A DNA stretch of 64,000 nt from positions 1-64,000 of the forward strand of contig JAUNLO010000004.1 of NCBI GenBank assembly GCA_030532185.1. The letters run 5' to 3'. Source of the DNA: Eubacteriales bacterium (lineage in GTDB: Bacteria > Bacillota_A > Clostridia > Saccharofermentanales > DTU023). Shown here piece after piece: positions 7,600 through 16,970 of this stretch. A program made the position numbers and the translations under genes. The notes under the pieces are model-generated. The model was not told the origin of the DNA. It made no database searches and was given only the letters and a program-made list of their open reading frames with translations. Within the stretch, counting starts at the first letter, position 1. Every line of letters starts with the position of its first letter.

Positions 7600-9312
7600 T
7601 TAGCGAGCTAGGATAGCCTCGGCCACGCGCATGCCGTCCAGGGCTGAGGACACAATGCCCCCCGCATAGCCGGCACCTTCGCCTGCGGGATAAAGACCCG
7701 GAAGCCCCAGGGCTTCTAAACTAGTCTTGTCCCGCAGGAGGCGGAGGGGAGAGGAGGATCTGGCCTCAACGCCCGTCAGGAGGGCCTCAGCTGTGTCAAA
7801 GCCGGGAAGTTGCCGGCCTAGTTGCTCTATGCCTTCCTTCAGAGCCCGATAAAGACTAGGAGGGAAGAGTTCGTGCAGGGGAGCCGCCACTCTGGCAGGT
7901 CCTACACTCCCCTGGTAGCTGCCTAATTCACAAGGCCAGCGAGATTGACTAAAGTCTGCCCAAGTTTGCAGAGGGGCTGTGAAAGGTAAACTCTTGTAGG
8001 AGCTCGAGGTCTGCCCTAGCTGGTAGGCCTCCTCTTCTAAATGTTCTTGGAAAATCATTCCTGCCAAGGCTTCTTCACCGAAATCGGAAGGTCCGACCGT
8101 AGTTAGAACGGCTGAGTTGGCATAGCTGAGATTGCGTGCGTGGTAGGACATACCATTCACACAGAGGCGGCCAGGTTCGGAAGAGGCATTCACGACTAAG
8201 CCCCCCGGACACATACAGAAGGTGTAGACCGCCCTGCCACTCGCTGCTTGAGTTTTCAATTGGTAATTGGCAGGAGGAAGGCTAGACAAATCATCCGCCT
8301 CCGGAGCCTGGCTTAAGGCCAGGTCTGAAGCCTCATGGTAGCGGCCCTGGTTAATCAAACTTTGGGGATGTTCGATACGTAGGCCAACAGCAAAGGGTTT
8401 AGCGGCCATGGCTAGTCCTAAATCTCTCAATTGGCGAAAAAGAGGACGGGCGGAATGTCCCAGGGCTAGAACCAGGATGGGGGTTGTTAAGACTTCATTA
8501 AGACCTGATGAATCAACCTGTTCTGAAGTGGGCAGAGACTCTTGGCAGCAAAGCCGGTAGCTACCCTTCCTATAAGCAATTTCCCTCACTTGAGTATTGA
8601 AGTAAAATCGGGCACCCAGGTCCTCCATGGTCTGGCGGAGACGGGGAATAATCCTCTGCATGAGATCGGTACCTACATGAGGGTGCTGGCGAAAAAGGAT
8701 ATCCCGAGGAGCCCCGTGACGAACCAGAAGCTCCAGATAGGCCCTCTGTCGGGGATCCTTAGACCGTGAGGTCAGTTTGCCATCGGAAAAGGTACCGGCT
8801 CCCCCTTCGCCGAATTGTACATTGGAGGACGGCTTAAGCTCCCCACTGGACCAAAAATCTTGAACTGAGGCTGCTCGTTCCTCTACGGCCTGTCCTTGCT
8901 CCAAGATGTAGGGCCTAAGTCCGGCTAAGGCCAAGCCGTAGGCAGCCATTAGCCCGGCGGGACCGCTGCCCACAACTACCGGAGGCTCGACCAGCCTTTG
9001 GCCAGCTCCCGGCTTGGCCTGCTGCCTGATCCTTTGCTCCCATGCCGCCAGCCCCGGCAAATCTTGCCAGCTGGCATCCTTCACCCTAATTTTGTGCTCA
9101 GCCAGGAAGCGTCCGAGCTTAGGTCCCAAGGCTAGCCGGTAATTGTAGCTAAGAGGTTGCTTGCGGGCATCTAAGGATTGACCCTCAATTTCATAGTCCA
9201 GCTGGGGATAGGCCTGGGCAGTCAGCCCCAGGCGGTGACGGAGTGCCTGGTCTAAGTCCTCCTTGCTGTGGCCTAGACCCAGTTTTAGATTGTGTATTAG
9301 TAGCTTTTTCAT
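7600..9312 (-). CDS. uncharacterised FAD-dependent dehydrogenase (COG2509 type)
   Basis: This is a 570-residue flavoprotein. After an ~80-residue N-terminal domain it has the dinucleotide motif VVGSGPAGLMAAYGLALAG and the family marks ERAASVQDFW and NVQFGEGGAGTFSDGKL. The C-terminal LYPAGEGAGYAGGI closes the FAD site. The family is widespread in Clostridia but has no settled reaction. The ribosome site before the ATG is weak, so the start is less certain than the rest. Confidence 0.85.
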   Translation of the reverse strand: MKKLLIHNLKLGLGHSKEDLDQALRHRLGLTAQAYPQLDYEIEGQSLDARKQPLSYNYRLALGPKLGRFLAEHKIRVKDASWQDLPGLAAWEQRIRQQAKPGAGQRLVEPPVVVGSGPAGLMAAYGLALAGLRPYILEQGQAVEERAASVQDFWSSGELKPSSNVQFGEGGAGTFSDGKLTSRSKDPRQRAYLELLVRHGAPRDILFRQHPHVGTDLMQRIIPRLRQTMEDLGARFYFNTQVREIAYRKGSYRLCCQESLPTSEQVDSSGLNEVLTTPILVLALGHSARPLFRQLRDLGLAMAAKPFAVGLRIEHPQSLINQGRYHEASDLALSQAPEADDLSSLPPANYQLKTQAASGRAVYTFCMCPGGLVVNASSEPGRLCVNGMSYHARNLSYANSAVLTTVGPSDFGEEALAGMIFQEHLEEEAYQLGQTSSSYKSLPFTAPLQTWADFSQSRWPCELGSYQGSVGPARVAAPLHELFPPSLYRALKEGIEQLGRQLPGFDTAEALLTGVEARSSSPLRLLRDKTSLEALGLPGLYPAGEGAGYAGGIVSSALDGMRVAEAILAR

Positions 9313-9493
9313 GTCGTCATTATGGCACGGTCGGGCTAGGCCTGCACCCAGCTTCTACTTAGCCGGTCTGGCCTAAGTTCTAGCAAATTTTGGGGAGAAG
9401 ATTACTTATTTTATAGTTAGTAGATGGCAGACCCTCCTGCAAACTGCTAAGATTAAGACCTGAGTTTACGATACAAGAAAGGAGGCTAGCCGC

Positions 9494-11050
9494 TTGTCTG
9501 TATTAAGGGAAAAAATACAGGAGGTTATTGCCTCTGTCCTGCCAGTCAGCCTCTTTGTGGTTTTGCTGCAAGTGCTCTTCCACCCCCTCAATGGCCTACA
9601 ATTTGGACAATTCCTCTTTGCCGCCCTAGTCCTTATTCTGGGTATGGCTATCTTCCTCTTGGGCATTGATATTTCCATTACCCCCATGGGACGCTCCCTT
9701 TCTGCCGGTATCGTCCGCCGGTCTAAATTACCCAGTATTCTGGGAGCCGCTTTTGCCATGGGCTTTCTCATCAATATCGCAGAACCAGATTTGATGATTC
9801 TGGCTCGTAACATTAATAGCCTTACGCAAGGCACCATTTCATATAGTCAGCTCATGGTTGCTATTTCCTTGGGGGTAGGCCTCATGGTTATGTTCAGCTT
9901 CCTCCGCTTAATCAAACATATTCGTCTGAAGTATATCTACTTGACCGTATATGGCTTGAGCTTTTTGCTGGCAGCCCTGAGTCCAGGGGAATACCTAGCC
10001 CTGGCCTTTGACTCCTGTGGGGCGACTACAGGGGCCATTACCACTCCCTTCCTTTTAGCCTTGGCCTTGGGACTGGCAGCGGTTACCCACGACAATAAAC
10101 GGGATGGGTCGGAGTCTTTTGGCCTGGTGGGTATGGCTTCCTCCGGTGCCGTAATTGCTGTGCTCATCTTGGGCATCATGTCGGGTGGGTCTGAACTCAC
10201 CGGTCAGCTGACCTTTCCCGCTGCCAGTGAGAGCTTTTTTGAACCCTTCCGCGAAGCCTTTCAGCCTATGCTGAGGTCGGCTCTCACAGCTATTTTACCT
10301 CTAGCCACTATCTTCTTCGCCATCAATAGCCTGACTAAGGAGACACGCCGGAGGGAGTATAGTCGTATTATTGTGGGCTTAATTTACTGTATCTTGGGCC
10401 TGACCATCTTTACGATGGGGGTGGAGGGAGGCTTTATGCTGTCTGGCCACCTGATTGCCATGCACATAGTGAATAACTATCAGGCCTGGTATCTCCTCCC
10501 TCTAGGCTTTTTCTTAGGTATGACTACTGTCCTGGCGGAACCCGCCGTCCAGGTCTTAACCAAGCAAATCCAGACTCAGACCTCCGGTACGATTTCCCGT
10601 AAATTGGTCATGATTTTCCTCTCAGGTGGTGTGGCCATTGCAGTGGTCTTGGCCATGTTGCGTATCCTTGTGCCAGGTCTTGAGCTCTGGTATATTCTTT
10701 TGCCGGCCTATATTATCGCTGTGGCCCTAACCTTTGTGACGGGAGACCTCTTCACCGGTATTGCTTTTGACTCTGGTGGGGTGGTATCAGGCCCTATGAC
10801 CGCAACCTTTGTCCTGGCCTTCACACAAGGAGCTGCTTATGCCGTAGATCCTGCCAGTGTTATCCGGAATGGTTACGGGATTATTGCCCTGGTAGCTACT
10901 TCGCCCCTCCTAGCCTTGCAGATTTTGGGCCTCATCTATAAGCTGAAGGAAGCAAAGGAAGCACGCATAGCGGCAGCAGAGCGCCTGCAGGAACAGGCCG
11001 AGTCGGGAGGCCAGTCAGCCGCCCAGCAGACTTTAAGTCAAGAGAGTTAG
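9494..11050 (+). CDS. DUF1538 family membrane transporter (two DUF1538 halves)
   Basis: The 518-residue polytopic protein has two homologous halves of the DUF1538 family. Each carries a motif of the type FDSxGxxxGxxTxPF/TATFV (around 170-185 and 425-440). In Halomonas a pair of separate DUF1538 proteins (UmpA/UmpB) has been reported as a cation/proton antiporter; here both halves are one chain. The start is TTG, placed by AAAGGAGG 8 nt upstream. It leads a tight run with two P-II-like genes, so its activity is probably gated by nitrogen or energy status. The exact ion is inferred. Confidence 0.8.
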   Translation: MSVLREKIQEVIASVLPVSLFVVLLQVLFHPLNGLQFGQFLFAALVLILGMAIFLLGIDISITPMGRSLSAGIVRRSKLPSILGAAFAMGFLINIAEPDLMILARNINSLTQGTISYSQLMVAISLGVGLMVMFSFLRLIKHIRLKYIYLTVYGLSFLLAALSPGEYLALAFDSCGATTGAITTPFLLALALGLAAVTHDNKRDGSESFGLVGMASSGAVIAVLILGIMSGGSELTGQLTFPAASESFFEPFREAFQPMLRSALTAILPLATIFFAINSLTKETRRREYSRIIVGLIYCILGLTIFTMGVEGGFMLSGHLIAMHIVNNYQAWYLLPLGFFLGMTTVLAEPAVQVLTKQIQTQTSGTISRKLVMIFLSGGVAIAVVLAMLRILVPGLELWYILLPAYIIAVALTFVTGDLFTGIAFDSGGVVSGPMTATFVLAFTQGAAYAVDPASVIRNGYGIIALVATSPLLALQILGLIYKLKEAKEARIAAAERLQEQAESGGQSAAQQTLSQES

Positions 11051-11059
11051 GAGTAAGCC

Positions 11060-11770
11060 ATGCCACACAGCACATCTCAGACTGAACCAACTGCTATCTC
11101 TCATTCTCTCGCAGATTATGAGATTTTAGTCTTCATCCTACCCCAGGATAAATCCACCCCCCTGCTTGACTACGTCAGACGGGAGGTACATACAGCTGCT
11201 AGTGTCTTCCTGGGTATGGGTAGCCGTCCGGGTAAGCTCTTACGCCTCTTGGGCCTGAATGCCATTCACCGTGATGTGGTCATGATTATCCAGACGAGGG
11301 ATCAGGTCGCACGGATTTTAGAGCTGGCTGCAAGCAAGCTGGAGCTCAAGAAGCCGGGCCATGGTATCGCCTTTACCATTCCCCTCCAATATGTGCATGG
11401 TCTACCGGGGCAGACCCTGGAGACTTTTACCGATAACAAGCCCTTCGACTTCAACGATACTGCCTATACAGCCCTTTGTTGTATCTTAGATGCGGGCCTG
11501 GGGGAAGAAGCCGTTGCCGTGGCTGAAAGTGCGGGAGCCCAGGGTGCTACCTTTTTGGAAGCCAAGGGTGGGGGCCAGACCTCCAGCCTGCTTTTCGATT
11601 TCACCATCGAGCCACAAAAAGACTTCTTGCTGATGATACTTAAGCGTAATTTGTTGGACAAAGTTGCCGATGCCCTAGACCACCACTTCACCATGGAAAA
11701 TGAGAATACCGGTATTCAGTATTCCTATCCCTTGACCAAGGTCGTGGGTCTATATGAGCAGGAGGATTAG
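11060..11770 (+). CDS. tandem P-II-like regulatory protein
   Basis: The 236-residue soluble protein is made of two GlnB-like halves (about 20-115 and 130-235). Each starts with a beta strand followed by a pattern such as AASVFLGMGSR or AQGATFLEAKGG, the P-II T-loop entry. P-II proteins sense 2-oxoglutarate and adenylates and plug or release transporters, which fits its place 9 nt behind the DUF1538 gene. No clear uridylylation Tyr is seen. A GGAG ribosome site precedes the ATG. Confidence 0.75.
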   Translation: MPHSTSQTEPTAISHSLADYEILVFILPQDKSTPLLDYVRREVHTAASVFLGMGSRPGKLLRLLGLNAIHRDVVMIIQTRDQVARILELAASKLELKKPGHGIAFTIPLQYVHGLPGQTLETFTDNKPFDFNDTAYTALCCILDAGLGEEAVAVAESAGAQGATFLEAKGGGQTSSLLFDFTIEPQKDFLLMILKRNLLDKVADALDHHFTMENENTGIQYSYPLTKVVGLYEQED

Positions 11771-11773
11771 CTA

Positions 11774-12085
11774 GTGTACCAAGTCTTACATATTTTTCTG
11801 CGTCCGGACCTGGTGGATGACCTGCTCAGTTTTGTGGAAGAACAGGGTTCCCTGGGGGCTACTATTTTGCGCGGACGGGGCACAAGTCACCACCAAGAGC
11901 AGCGCTTCTTGAACGTCTGCATCGAGCACCAGATTGCCATGGTCGTTTTAGTGGTGGAGCAAGTTAAAGTTAAAGCATTAATTCAGGCCCTGGAAGATCA
12001 CTTCCAGTTTACCGAGCAGGGGGTAGGTTTGCTCTGCACCCTGCCAGCCACGGGCGTGCGGGGCCTGTCCAGTAGGAGAAATTAA
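11774..12085 (+). CDS. P-II family nitrogen-regulator-like protein
   Basis: This single-domain 103-residue P-II-like protein has the signature QGSLGATILRGRGT at the base of the T-loop. The GTG start follows AGGAGG, which lies inside the end of the preceding gene, so the two are coupled. Together with the two-domain protein upstream it could make mixed trimers that act on the DUF1538 transporter; that pairing is inferred from gene order. Confidence 0.78.
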   Translation: MYQVLHIFLRPDLVDDLLSFVEEQGSLGATILRGRGTSHHQEQRFLNVCIEHQIAMVVLVVEQVKVKALIQALEDHFQFTEQGVGLLCTLPATGVRGLSSRRN

Positions 12086-12086
12086 T

Positions 12087-13295
12087 TTGGAGTTACGTGT
12101 ACTGACTTCCTCGGAAGCTGAGAGCTTTCTAGCTCAGTCTGAGGAGTGGATTTATAATCAAACGCCCGCCTCACTCGAAGCCTATCGTAGCCAAGGTGGG
12201 CAGGGAGAAATTTTGGGCTTGCTAGAAGGAGGCAGGGTGGTGGCCCTGGGCAAGCTGCTTTATTATCGTTATCGCAAGTTTTTCCTCTCGGCAGAAATGA
12301 ATTTTGGTCCGGTGTTCGATAGCAGCCGGCCTGAAATCCTAGAAAACTATCTGCGCGAGTTATTGGCCTATCTCCGTAAACAGTGGCGAGTTATCCGTTT
12401 CCGTCTGGTTCCCTTTCTGGTGCGAGCCAAGATTAGTGATGATCTGCAGGTAAGTCCCCAAGCTCTAGCCCCTAGATATGAGGAAATTTTGCAGCGGCAG
12501 GGACTCCAACGCATAGAGCTAAATTATGACGCCATGCCTGGTTTGCAGGCTTCTTACCTCTACGTCAAGGAGTTAGAGGGCCTGACAGAAGATGAACTCT
12601 GGGCCTCACTTTCGGTTAACTGCCGTAATGATATGCGGAAGGCGGAACGTTTTGGCATAAAAATTCGCTTCCTGGAGGCCAGCGAAGTGGATATTTTCAA
12701 TCAAATGCTGCGAGCCACCGTGGCCAGAACAGGTATGCCGGAATTTGTGGTCAATTATCTCACTCCCCGTGAAGTGGAAATTTATGGTGATCAAATGAAA
12801 TTACCCTTGGCCTATCTGGAACGGGAACATTCTCTAACCCTTTTGCAAGAAGAGTTGGCCAGCTGGGAAGGCCAACTGGCAGACTTAACTGCAAGGCCCG
12901 AGACTAAACGCACAAGGGGGAGGATTAAGGAAGCCGAGGCCGCTATAGCTGCTGCTAAGCGGCGACTAGACCAAGTCAATCAGCTTTGTGATGCCAAAGG
13001 TGAGCTCGTTAACCTCGCCTGCTCGCAATTTACTTTTACTAACTCTGATTGCATTTATCTACAATCAGCAGCCTATGAGGAGGCCTTTACTTTCTCTGCC
13101 GTCTATGCCATTCACAAACTAATGCTCCAGGGGGCCATAGAGGCTGGGGCCAAACGTTACAACATGTTTTTTGTTTCTGACCCCTTTGCGGAGAATTCCG
13201 CAGATGCATCGGTTCTGCAGTTCAAAGAAAACTTTAAGGGCCTTACCTTGCAGCTCTTAGGTAACTTTGAGCTTAAGCTTAGCCCTATTGGCTAA
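12087..13295 (+). CDS. FemAB/MurM-type peptidoglycan bridge aminoacyltransferase
   Basis: This 402-residue enzyme has the FemABX fold (two GNAT-like halves) that adds amino acids from aminoacyl-tRNA to the stem peptide of lipid II. The family motif NCRNDMRKAERFGIKI lies near residue 178, and a charged coiled-coil arm at about 245-300 matches the tRNA-contacting arm of FemA. The TTG start directly follows the previous stop and is set by AGGAG. Its place before a DUF368 gene suggests a shared role in wall precursor handling. Confidence 0.88.
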   Translation: MELRVLTSSEAESFLAQSEEWIYNQTPASLEAYRSQGGQGEILGLLEGGRVVALGKLLYYRYRKFFLSAEMNFGPVFDSSRPEILENYLRELLAYLRKQWRVIRFRLVPFLVRAKISDDLQVSPQALAPRYEEILQRQGLQRIELNYDAMPGLQASYLYVKELEGLTEDELWASLSVNCRNDMRKAERFGIKIRFLEASEVDIFNQMLRATVARTGMPEFVVNYLTPREVEIYGDQMKLPLAYLEREHSLTLLQEELASWEGQLADLTARPETKRTRGRIKEAEAAIAAAKRRLDQVNQLCDAKGELVNLACSQFTFTNSDCIYLQSAAYEEAFTFSAVYAIHKLMLQGAIEAGAKRYNMFFVSDPFAENSADASVLQFKENFKGLTLQLLGNFELKLSPIG

Positions 13296-13313
13296 AGTAG
13301 GCGGGGAGGACTT

Positions 13314-14243
13314 ATGGCCATAAGTGCAAAACAGTCTCCGGTACATGAACAGAGAGGACCGGGTTTTGATCCTCCACAGGATGAGGGCTTACAAGCTGCC
13401 CTTGTACGTTTCCTCAAGGGTATGCTCATTGGTATTGGGGCCATCTTGCCTGGACTTTCGGGCGGTGTCCTAGCTGTCATCTTTAAGCTTTATGGTCCCA
13501 TTATGCGTTTTCTGGGCCACCCCTTTTATCGCCTGGGGGCCAACTTCCTCTTTTTCCTGCCGCTGGGCCTTGGAGCTGGGGTTGGAGTATTTATCTTTGC
13601 CTTCTTGGTCTCGGCCGCCCTGGGCTCCTATGAGGCCTTTTTTACTTGCCTTTTTATCGGCTTAGTCCTGGGAACCTTCCCTTCTCTCTGGCGAGAGGCG
13701 GGCTTACTGGGTCGGGTCAAGCGGGATGTGGTCGTTATGGCCTTAGCTGCCCTTCTGATTTTTGTCATGATGGTCTGGGGTGGCCAGACTTTGGTAACCG
13801 TGCATCCTAATACTCTCATCTGGTTTATTGTAGGAGCAGTGGTAGGTTTAGGGGTAGTAGTTCCTGGACTTAGCCCCTCTAACTTTTTAATGTATTTCGG
13901 CCTCTACAAGCCCATGTCCGATGCTATTAAAACTTTAGGCTGGCCTGCCGTCCTGCCCTTGGCCTTGGGTGGCCTTGCCTGTGTATTTGTCCTGGCTAAA
14001 CCCTTTAACTTCCTACTGGAAAAGCGTTACACCCTGATTTATCACATTATTTTGGGTTTGGTTTTAGGATCTTCCCTGGCCATTTTCCCGACGGTAGTGG
14101 CTCCAGGCCTCTCTCCTGCTTCCTTGTCCGCCATGTCACTCTCCCTGGGACCGGCCCTCTTGCTTTGTGGGGGCGCCCTGGTCATAGGTGCAGTTCTCTC
14201 CCTCCTCTTTAACCGTCTAGACCAAACCACGACCGGCAAGTAG
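13314..14243 (+). CDS. DUF368 family protein, probable polyprenyl-phosphate transporter
   Basis: The 309-residue polytopic membrane protein has the two DUF368 inverted-repeat motifs, GAILPGLSGGVLAVIFKLYG near the N terminus and VVPGLSPSNFLMYFGLY in the middle. DUF368 members (PopT) have been identified as undecaprenyl-phosphate translocases that recycle the wall lipid carrier. GGGGAGGA precedes the ATG, 18 nt after the FemAB gene. It is likely the last gene of the run starting at the DUF1538 gene; no clear terminator follows. Confidence 0.88.
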   Translation: MAISAKQSPVHEQRGPGFDPPQDEGLQAALVRFLKGMLIGIGAILPGLSGGVLAVIFKLYGPIMRFLGHPFYRLGANFLFFLPLGLGAGVGVFIFAFLVSAALGSYEAFFTCLFIGLVLGTFPSLWREAGLLGRVKRDVVVMALAALLIFVMMVWGGQTLVTVHPNTLIWFIVGAVVGLGVVVPGLSPSNFLMYFGLYKPMSDAIKTLGWPAVLPLALGGLACVFVLAKPFNFLLEKRYTLIYHIILGLVLGSSLAIFPTVVAPGLSPASLSAMSLSLGPALLLCGGALVIGAVLSLLFNRLDQTTTGK

Positions 14244-14423
14244 ATTGCTTTCGGCCCAAAATTTACGAGTTTGCTAGGCAGGAAGCCGCGGCAGCTAACT
14301 GTTGACTAAATTGGTACAACTTGTTTTAATTAGCCCGTAAGTGCCAAACATTTACAGGAAAATGTATAAACGGGTAAGCCTGGTTAACCAGCACTCGTTT
14401 GTCCTATGAAAAAGGAGAAAAAA

Positions 14424-14594
14424 ATGGCTCACGTAATTTCTAGCGAATGTATCATGTGTGGATCTTGTGAATCCGTTTGCCCCGTCAGCGCAATTTCTGC
14501 CGGCGACAGCCAATACGTGATTGATCCTGAAACCTGCATCGACTGTGGTGCCTGTGCCGGGGTTTGCCCTGTTGAAGCTATTTCTCAAGCATAG
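14424..14594 (+). CDS. 2[4Fe-4S] clostridial-type ferredoxin
   Basis: The 56-residue electron carrier has two CxxCxxCxxxCP cluster motifs (CIMCGSCESVCP and CIDCGACAGVCP) in the usual pseudo-twofold arrangement. It serves low-potential electron transfer in anaerobes. I start it at the ATG behind AAAGGAG (14411-14417); an earlier in-frame ATG at 14406 would include the ribosome site. It stands alone and ends at a strong terminator. Confidence 0.95.
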   Translation: MAHVISSECIMCGSCESVCPVSAISAGDSQYVIDPETCIDCGACAGVCPVEAISQA

Positions 14595-14624
14595 TTCCTA
14601 GAGCTAGGCTGTAGCCTCACCTTG

Positions 14625-14661
14625 GTGTTTCTGAATGCTGATTCAGAGGCACCTTTTTTTA
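14625..14661 (+). terminator. terminator after ferredoxin
   Basis: A 13-bp stem GGTGTTTCTGAAT/ATTCAGAGGCACC with two G-U pairs is followed by seven T. It also touches the end of the convergent carboxypeptidase gene. Confidence 0.9.
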
Positions 14662-15555
14662 TGGTGTGAGCAAGCCCCACATGACGTAGGAGCCTAGATT
14701 ATCCGGGGAGAAGTAGATGGGGTGTCCACTATCCGGCAGGTAAAACTCGGTCCGGGAGCTGCGGAGGAGAAAGTAATCCCCAAATTGATAAAGCCTATCC
14801 TCTTGCAAATTTTGCAGGTATTCTTCTAAAACCCAGCCATGGACCTCCATAATTTCTGCGTGGGGTTTACCCACATAACGTAGGTGCCAAGGCTCAAAGG
14901 GTACTCCCGTGAGGTCTTCCCGCCCCAGAGGATAGCGCACGATAAATCCATATCGCCAAGCATTTTCATTGACCCAAAATCCCGCCGGTGCATTAATAAA
15001 GTTGGCACCCGCAAATTGAAATACATAAACGTCCAGGGCCAAGCCTGTCTGATGTTCGGAACAGCCGCTAGGCAGGGCTAAGTCGGGGCTTGCAGCCCAT
15101 ATCTCCTCTTGCTCCTGGTCCGTGCGGTAAAAAGATGACACATATAGCTTTTCCCCAAACTCTTGGCTGACGGCCTGAGAGAGGTCAGTGAAATTGGGTG
15201 CCAGGTAGGGTGACATCTTCAGTTCGGTCAGGGGGTCCTCGATGATTTCTGCCTCAAATAGGGAGGGTAGGGGGTGGGAGGCTGAGACCAAAAGTAGAGT
15301 AGGGGCCGACGTGAAAGGACTATCACCAGCCTTCATTTGGTCTAGTAGGTAGAGGCGGTTGCCCAGATCCAGCCGATCTCCTGCGGGGACTTCTCTTAGC
15401 TGGTGGCGATCTTGGGACTGTGCACGATAAAGCTTATGTTGGAGCTTTTTTGCCAGAGAAGGCCTCATAATAAAGAGGGTAGTTAGTAAGACTAAAAGAG
15501 TAGCAGTTATGCTTAAGATAAGGCTGGACTTGTAGGCTGGAGGTCGCTTTTTCAT
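14659..15555 (-). CDS. membrane-anchored D,D-carboxypeptidase, VanY/M15B type
   Basis: The 298-residue protein has one N-terminal membrane span (about 11-30) and an extracytoplasmic zinc peptidase domain. The metal and catalytic residues are visible in SEHQTGLALDVYVF (His and Asp) and EPWHLRYVG (Glu and His), the M15B pattern. Such enzymes trim the terminal D-Ala of peptidoglycan stems. The ribosome site is weak. It is convergent with the ferredoxin gene. Nothing suggests a vancomycin-resistance cluster. Confidence 0.9.
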   Translation of the reverse strand: MKKRPPAYKSSLILSITATLLVLLTTLFIMRPSLAKKLQHKLYRAQSQDRHQLREVPAGDRLDLGNRLYLLDQMKAGDSPFTSAPTLLLVSASHPLPSLFEAEIIEDPLTELKMSPYLAPNFTDLSQAVSQEFGEKLYVSSFYRTDQEQEEIWAASPDLALPSGCSEHQTGLALDVYVFQFAGANFINAPAGFWVNENAWRYGFIVRYPLGREDLTGVPFEPWHLRYVGKPHAEIMEVHGWVLEEYLQNLQEDRLYQFGDYFLLRSSRTEFYLPDSGHPIYFSPDNLGSYVMWGLLTP

Positions 15556-15621
15556 AAAGCTAATTTTAGCTTATTATTACTAAGTGTCATAGCCATTGCA
15601 GGGGCCAAGGAGGTTAGTATT

Positions 15622-16395
15622 ATGAAAATTGCCTTAATTACCGGGGCTTCCTCTGGTTTGGGCGCTGAATTTGCCCGCCAAATTGCCAAACTCTCCGGAA
15701 CTGCCGGAGTGGAGGAAATGTGGTTACTGGCGCGGCGGGAGGAAAAATTGGCAGCCTTGGCTCAGGAACTTCCCTTGCCCTGTAAAATCTTAGCTCTGGA
15801 CCTGCTGGACTCGGAAAATCGTGCAGTTTTAGCTGAGGAGCTGGCCCGGACAACCCCACAAATTCTCTATTTAGTGAATTCTGCAGGTTGTGGTCGCCAG
15901 GGTTACTTTGCAGACCAGGAAGCCATATTTTACCAACAAATGCTGGCCCTCAATAACCGTGCCCTTCTAGACCTCAGCTACCTGACTAAACCCTATCTGT
16001 TACCAGGTGCTAAAGTTCTGCAGATAGCTTCCGTGGCAGCTTTTTTACCGCAACCGGCCTATGCCGTCTATGCGGCTTCCAAGAGTTTTGTTCTTGCTTT
16101 TTCGCGGGCCCTGCACCGGGAGTGGCGGAGGGAGGGGATTACAGTGACGGCAGTCTGCCCCAACCTTATGGCTACGGAATTTTTGGACAAGGCAGAGCTG
16201 GGGGCTAAAAACCGGTCTATCAAGAATTTAGGTTTAGAGGAGCCAAGTCAGGTGGTCAAGCAAGCCCTCAAGCAGGCGGCCGCAGGACGAGATTTAGCTA
16301 TTTCTTCCTGGATTGGCAAGGGCCTGTATATTGCTAGCAAAATTCTTCCTCACTCTTTTATCTTGTGGTTGGAGGGGGTTTTGGGTCTCTACTAG
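15622..16395 (+). CDS. short-chain dehydrogenase/reductase (SDR)
   Basis: The 257-residue oxidoreductase has the classical NAD(P) motif TGASSGLGAEFA at the N terminus and the catalytic YAASK near residue 153. Ser in IASVAAF precedes it. Members related to DltE/YdfG act on small alcohols or carbonyl compounds; the substrate here is unknown. An AAGGAGG site fixes the ATG. It stands alone. Confidence 0.9.
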   Translation: MKIALITGASSGLGAEFARQIAKLSGTAGVEEMWLLARREEKLAALAQELPLPCKILALDLLDSENRAVLAEELARTTPQILYLVNSAGCGRQGYFADQEAIFYQQMLALNNRALLDLSYLTKPYLLPGAKVLQIASVAAFLPQPAYAVYAASKSFVLAFSRALHREWRREGITVTAVCPNLMATEFLDKAELGAKNRSIKNLGLEEPSQVVKQALKQAAAGRDLAISSWIGKGLYIASKILPHSFILWLEGVLGLY

Positions 16396-16467
16396 GGCTT
16401 TAGTTTGGCTCTGAATTTTGGGCTAGCTACAAGAGTTAGGCCGTTAGAGGGAAAGCTATCTCCTTAC

Positions 16468-16496
16468 TTGACAGAAAGCTCATAAATTAGTATCTT
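16468..16496 (+). promoter_or_regulatory. sigma-A promoter for rpmE
   Basis: TTGACA (16468-16473), a 17-nt spacer and TATCTT (16491-16496). Transcription would start near 16503 and give an ~85-nt leader before rpmE. Confidence 0.75.
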
Positions 16497-16586
16497 AATC
16501 TTTGCGTTTGATGCGAAACTCCTCCAATTTCACGTGTCGCGGACCTCAGTCGGGGATACGGTTGCTGGATTAATGAGGTGAAAGTA

Positions 16587-16835
16587 ATGAAAGAAAAAAT
16601 CCATCCTAAGTACGGTAAGTGCATTGTAAAATGTGCTTGTGGTGAAACTTTCGAGACTGGTTCTACGAAAGAAAGTCTCTCGGTAGACATTTGCTCCAAA
16701 TGCCATCCCTTCTACACCGGACGTCAAAAACTGGTGGATACCGGTGGACGTGTGGATAAGTTCAGAAAGAGACAAGAACTACATGCTGCACAAGCAAACA
16801 GCAAGGAAGACAAGGCCGACCAGGCTGAAGCTTAG
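16587..16835 (+). CDS. rpmE: 50S ribosomal protein L31 (zinc-binding form)
   Basis: The 82-residue protein is L31 of the large subunit. It keeps the cysteines of the zinc form ([11 protein letters not shown] and [10 protein letters not shown]). The ATG at 16587 is preferred because GAGGTG at 16575-16580 is its ribosome site; an in-frame GTG at 16578 lies inside that site. The tail beyond FRKR is charged and longer than usual. A promoter and a terminator flank it, so it is a single-gene unit. Confidence 0.95.
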   Translation: MKEKIHPKYGKCIVKCACGETFETGSTKESLSVDICSKCHPFYTGRQKLVDTGGRVDKFRKRQELHAAQANSKEDKADQAEA

Positions 16836-16857
16836 CTGTTTAAGTTTAGTTTAATCT

Positions 16858-16890
16858 AAGGAACAGGACCGCCGTCCTGTTCCTTTTCTT
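16858..16890 (+). terminator. terminator after rpmE
   Basis: A perfect 12-bp stem AAGGAACAGGAC/GTCCTGTTCCTT with a 4-nt loop is followed by TTTTCTTTT. Confidence 0.9.
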
Positions 16891-16970
16891 TTGGTCCACT
16901 ATCCCTGGAATCGCTGGATAGGCACAGGGAGTTTGGAGAGCGAGGGTTAAAGGCTAGGCCAGGTGAATTA

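Noticed and set aside
14659..15555. VanY-like gene as part of a vancomycin resistance cluster
   Set aside because: No vanH, ligase or vanX neighbours; the gene stands alone and such carboxypeptidases are common wall enzymes.
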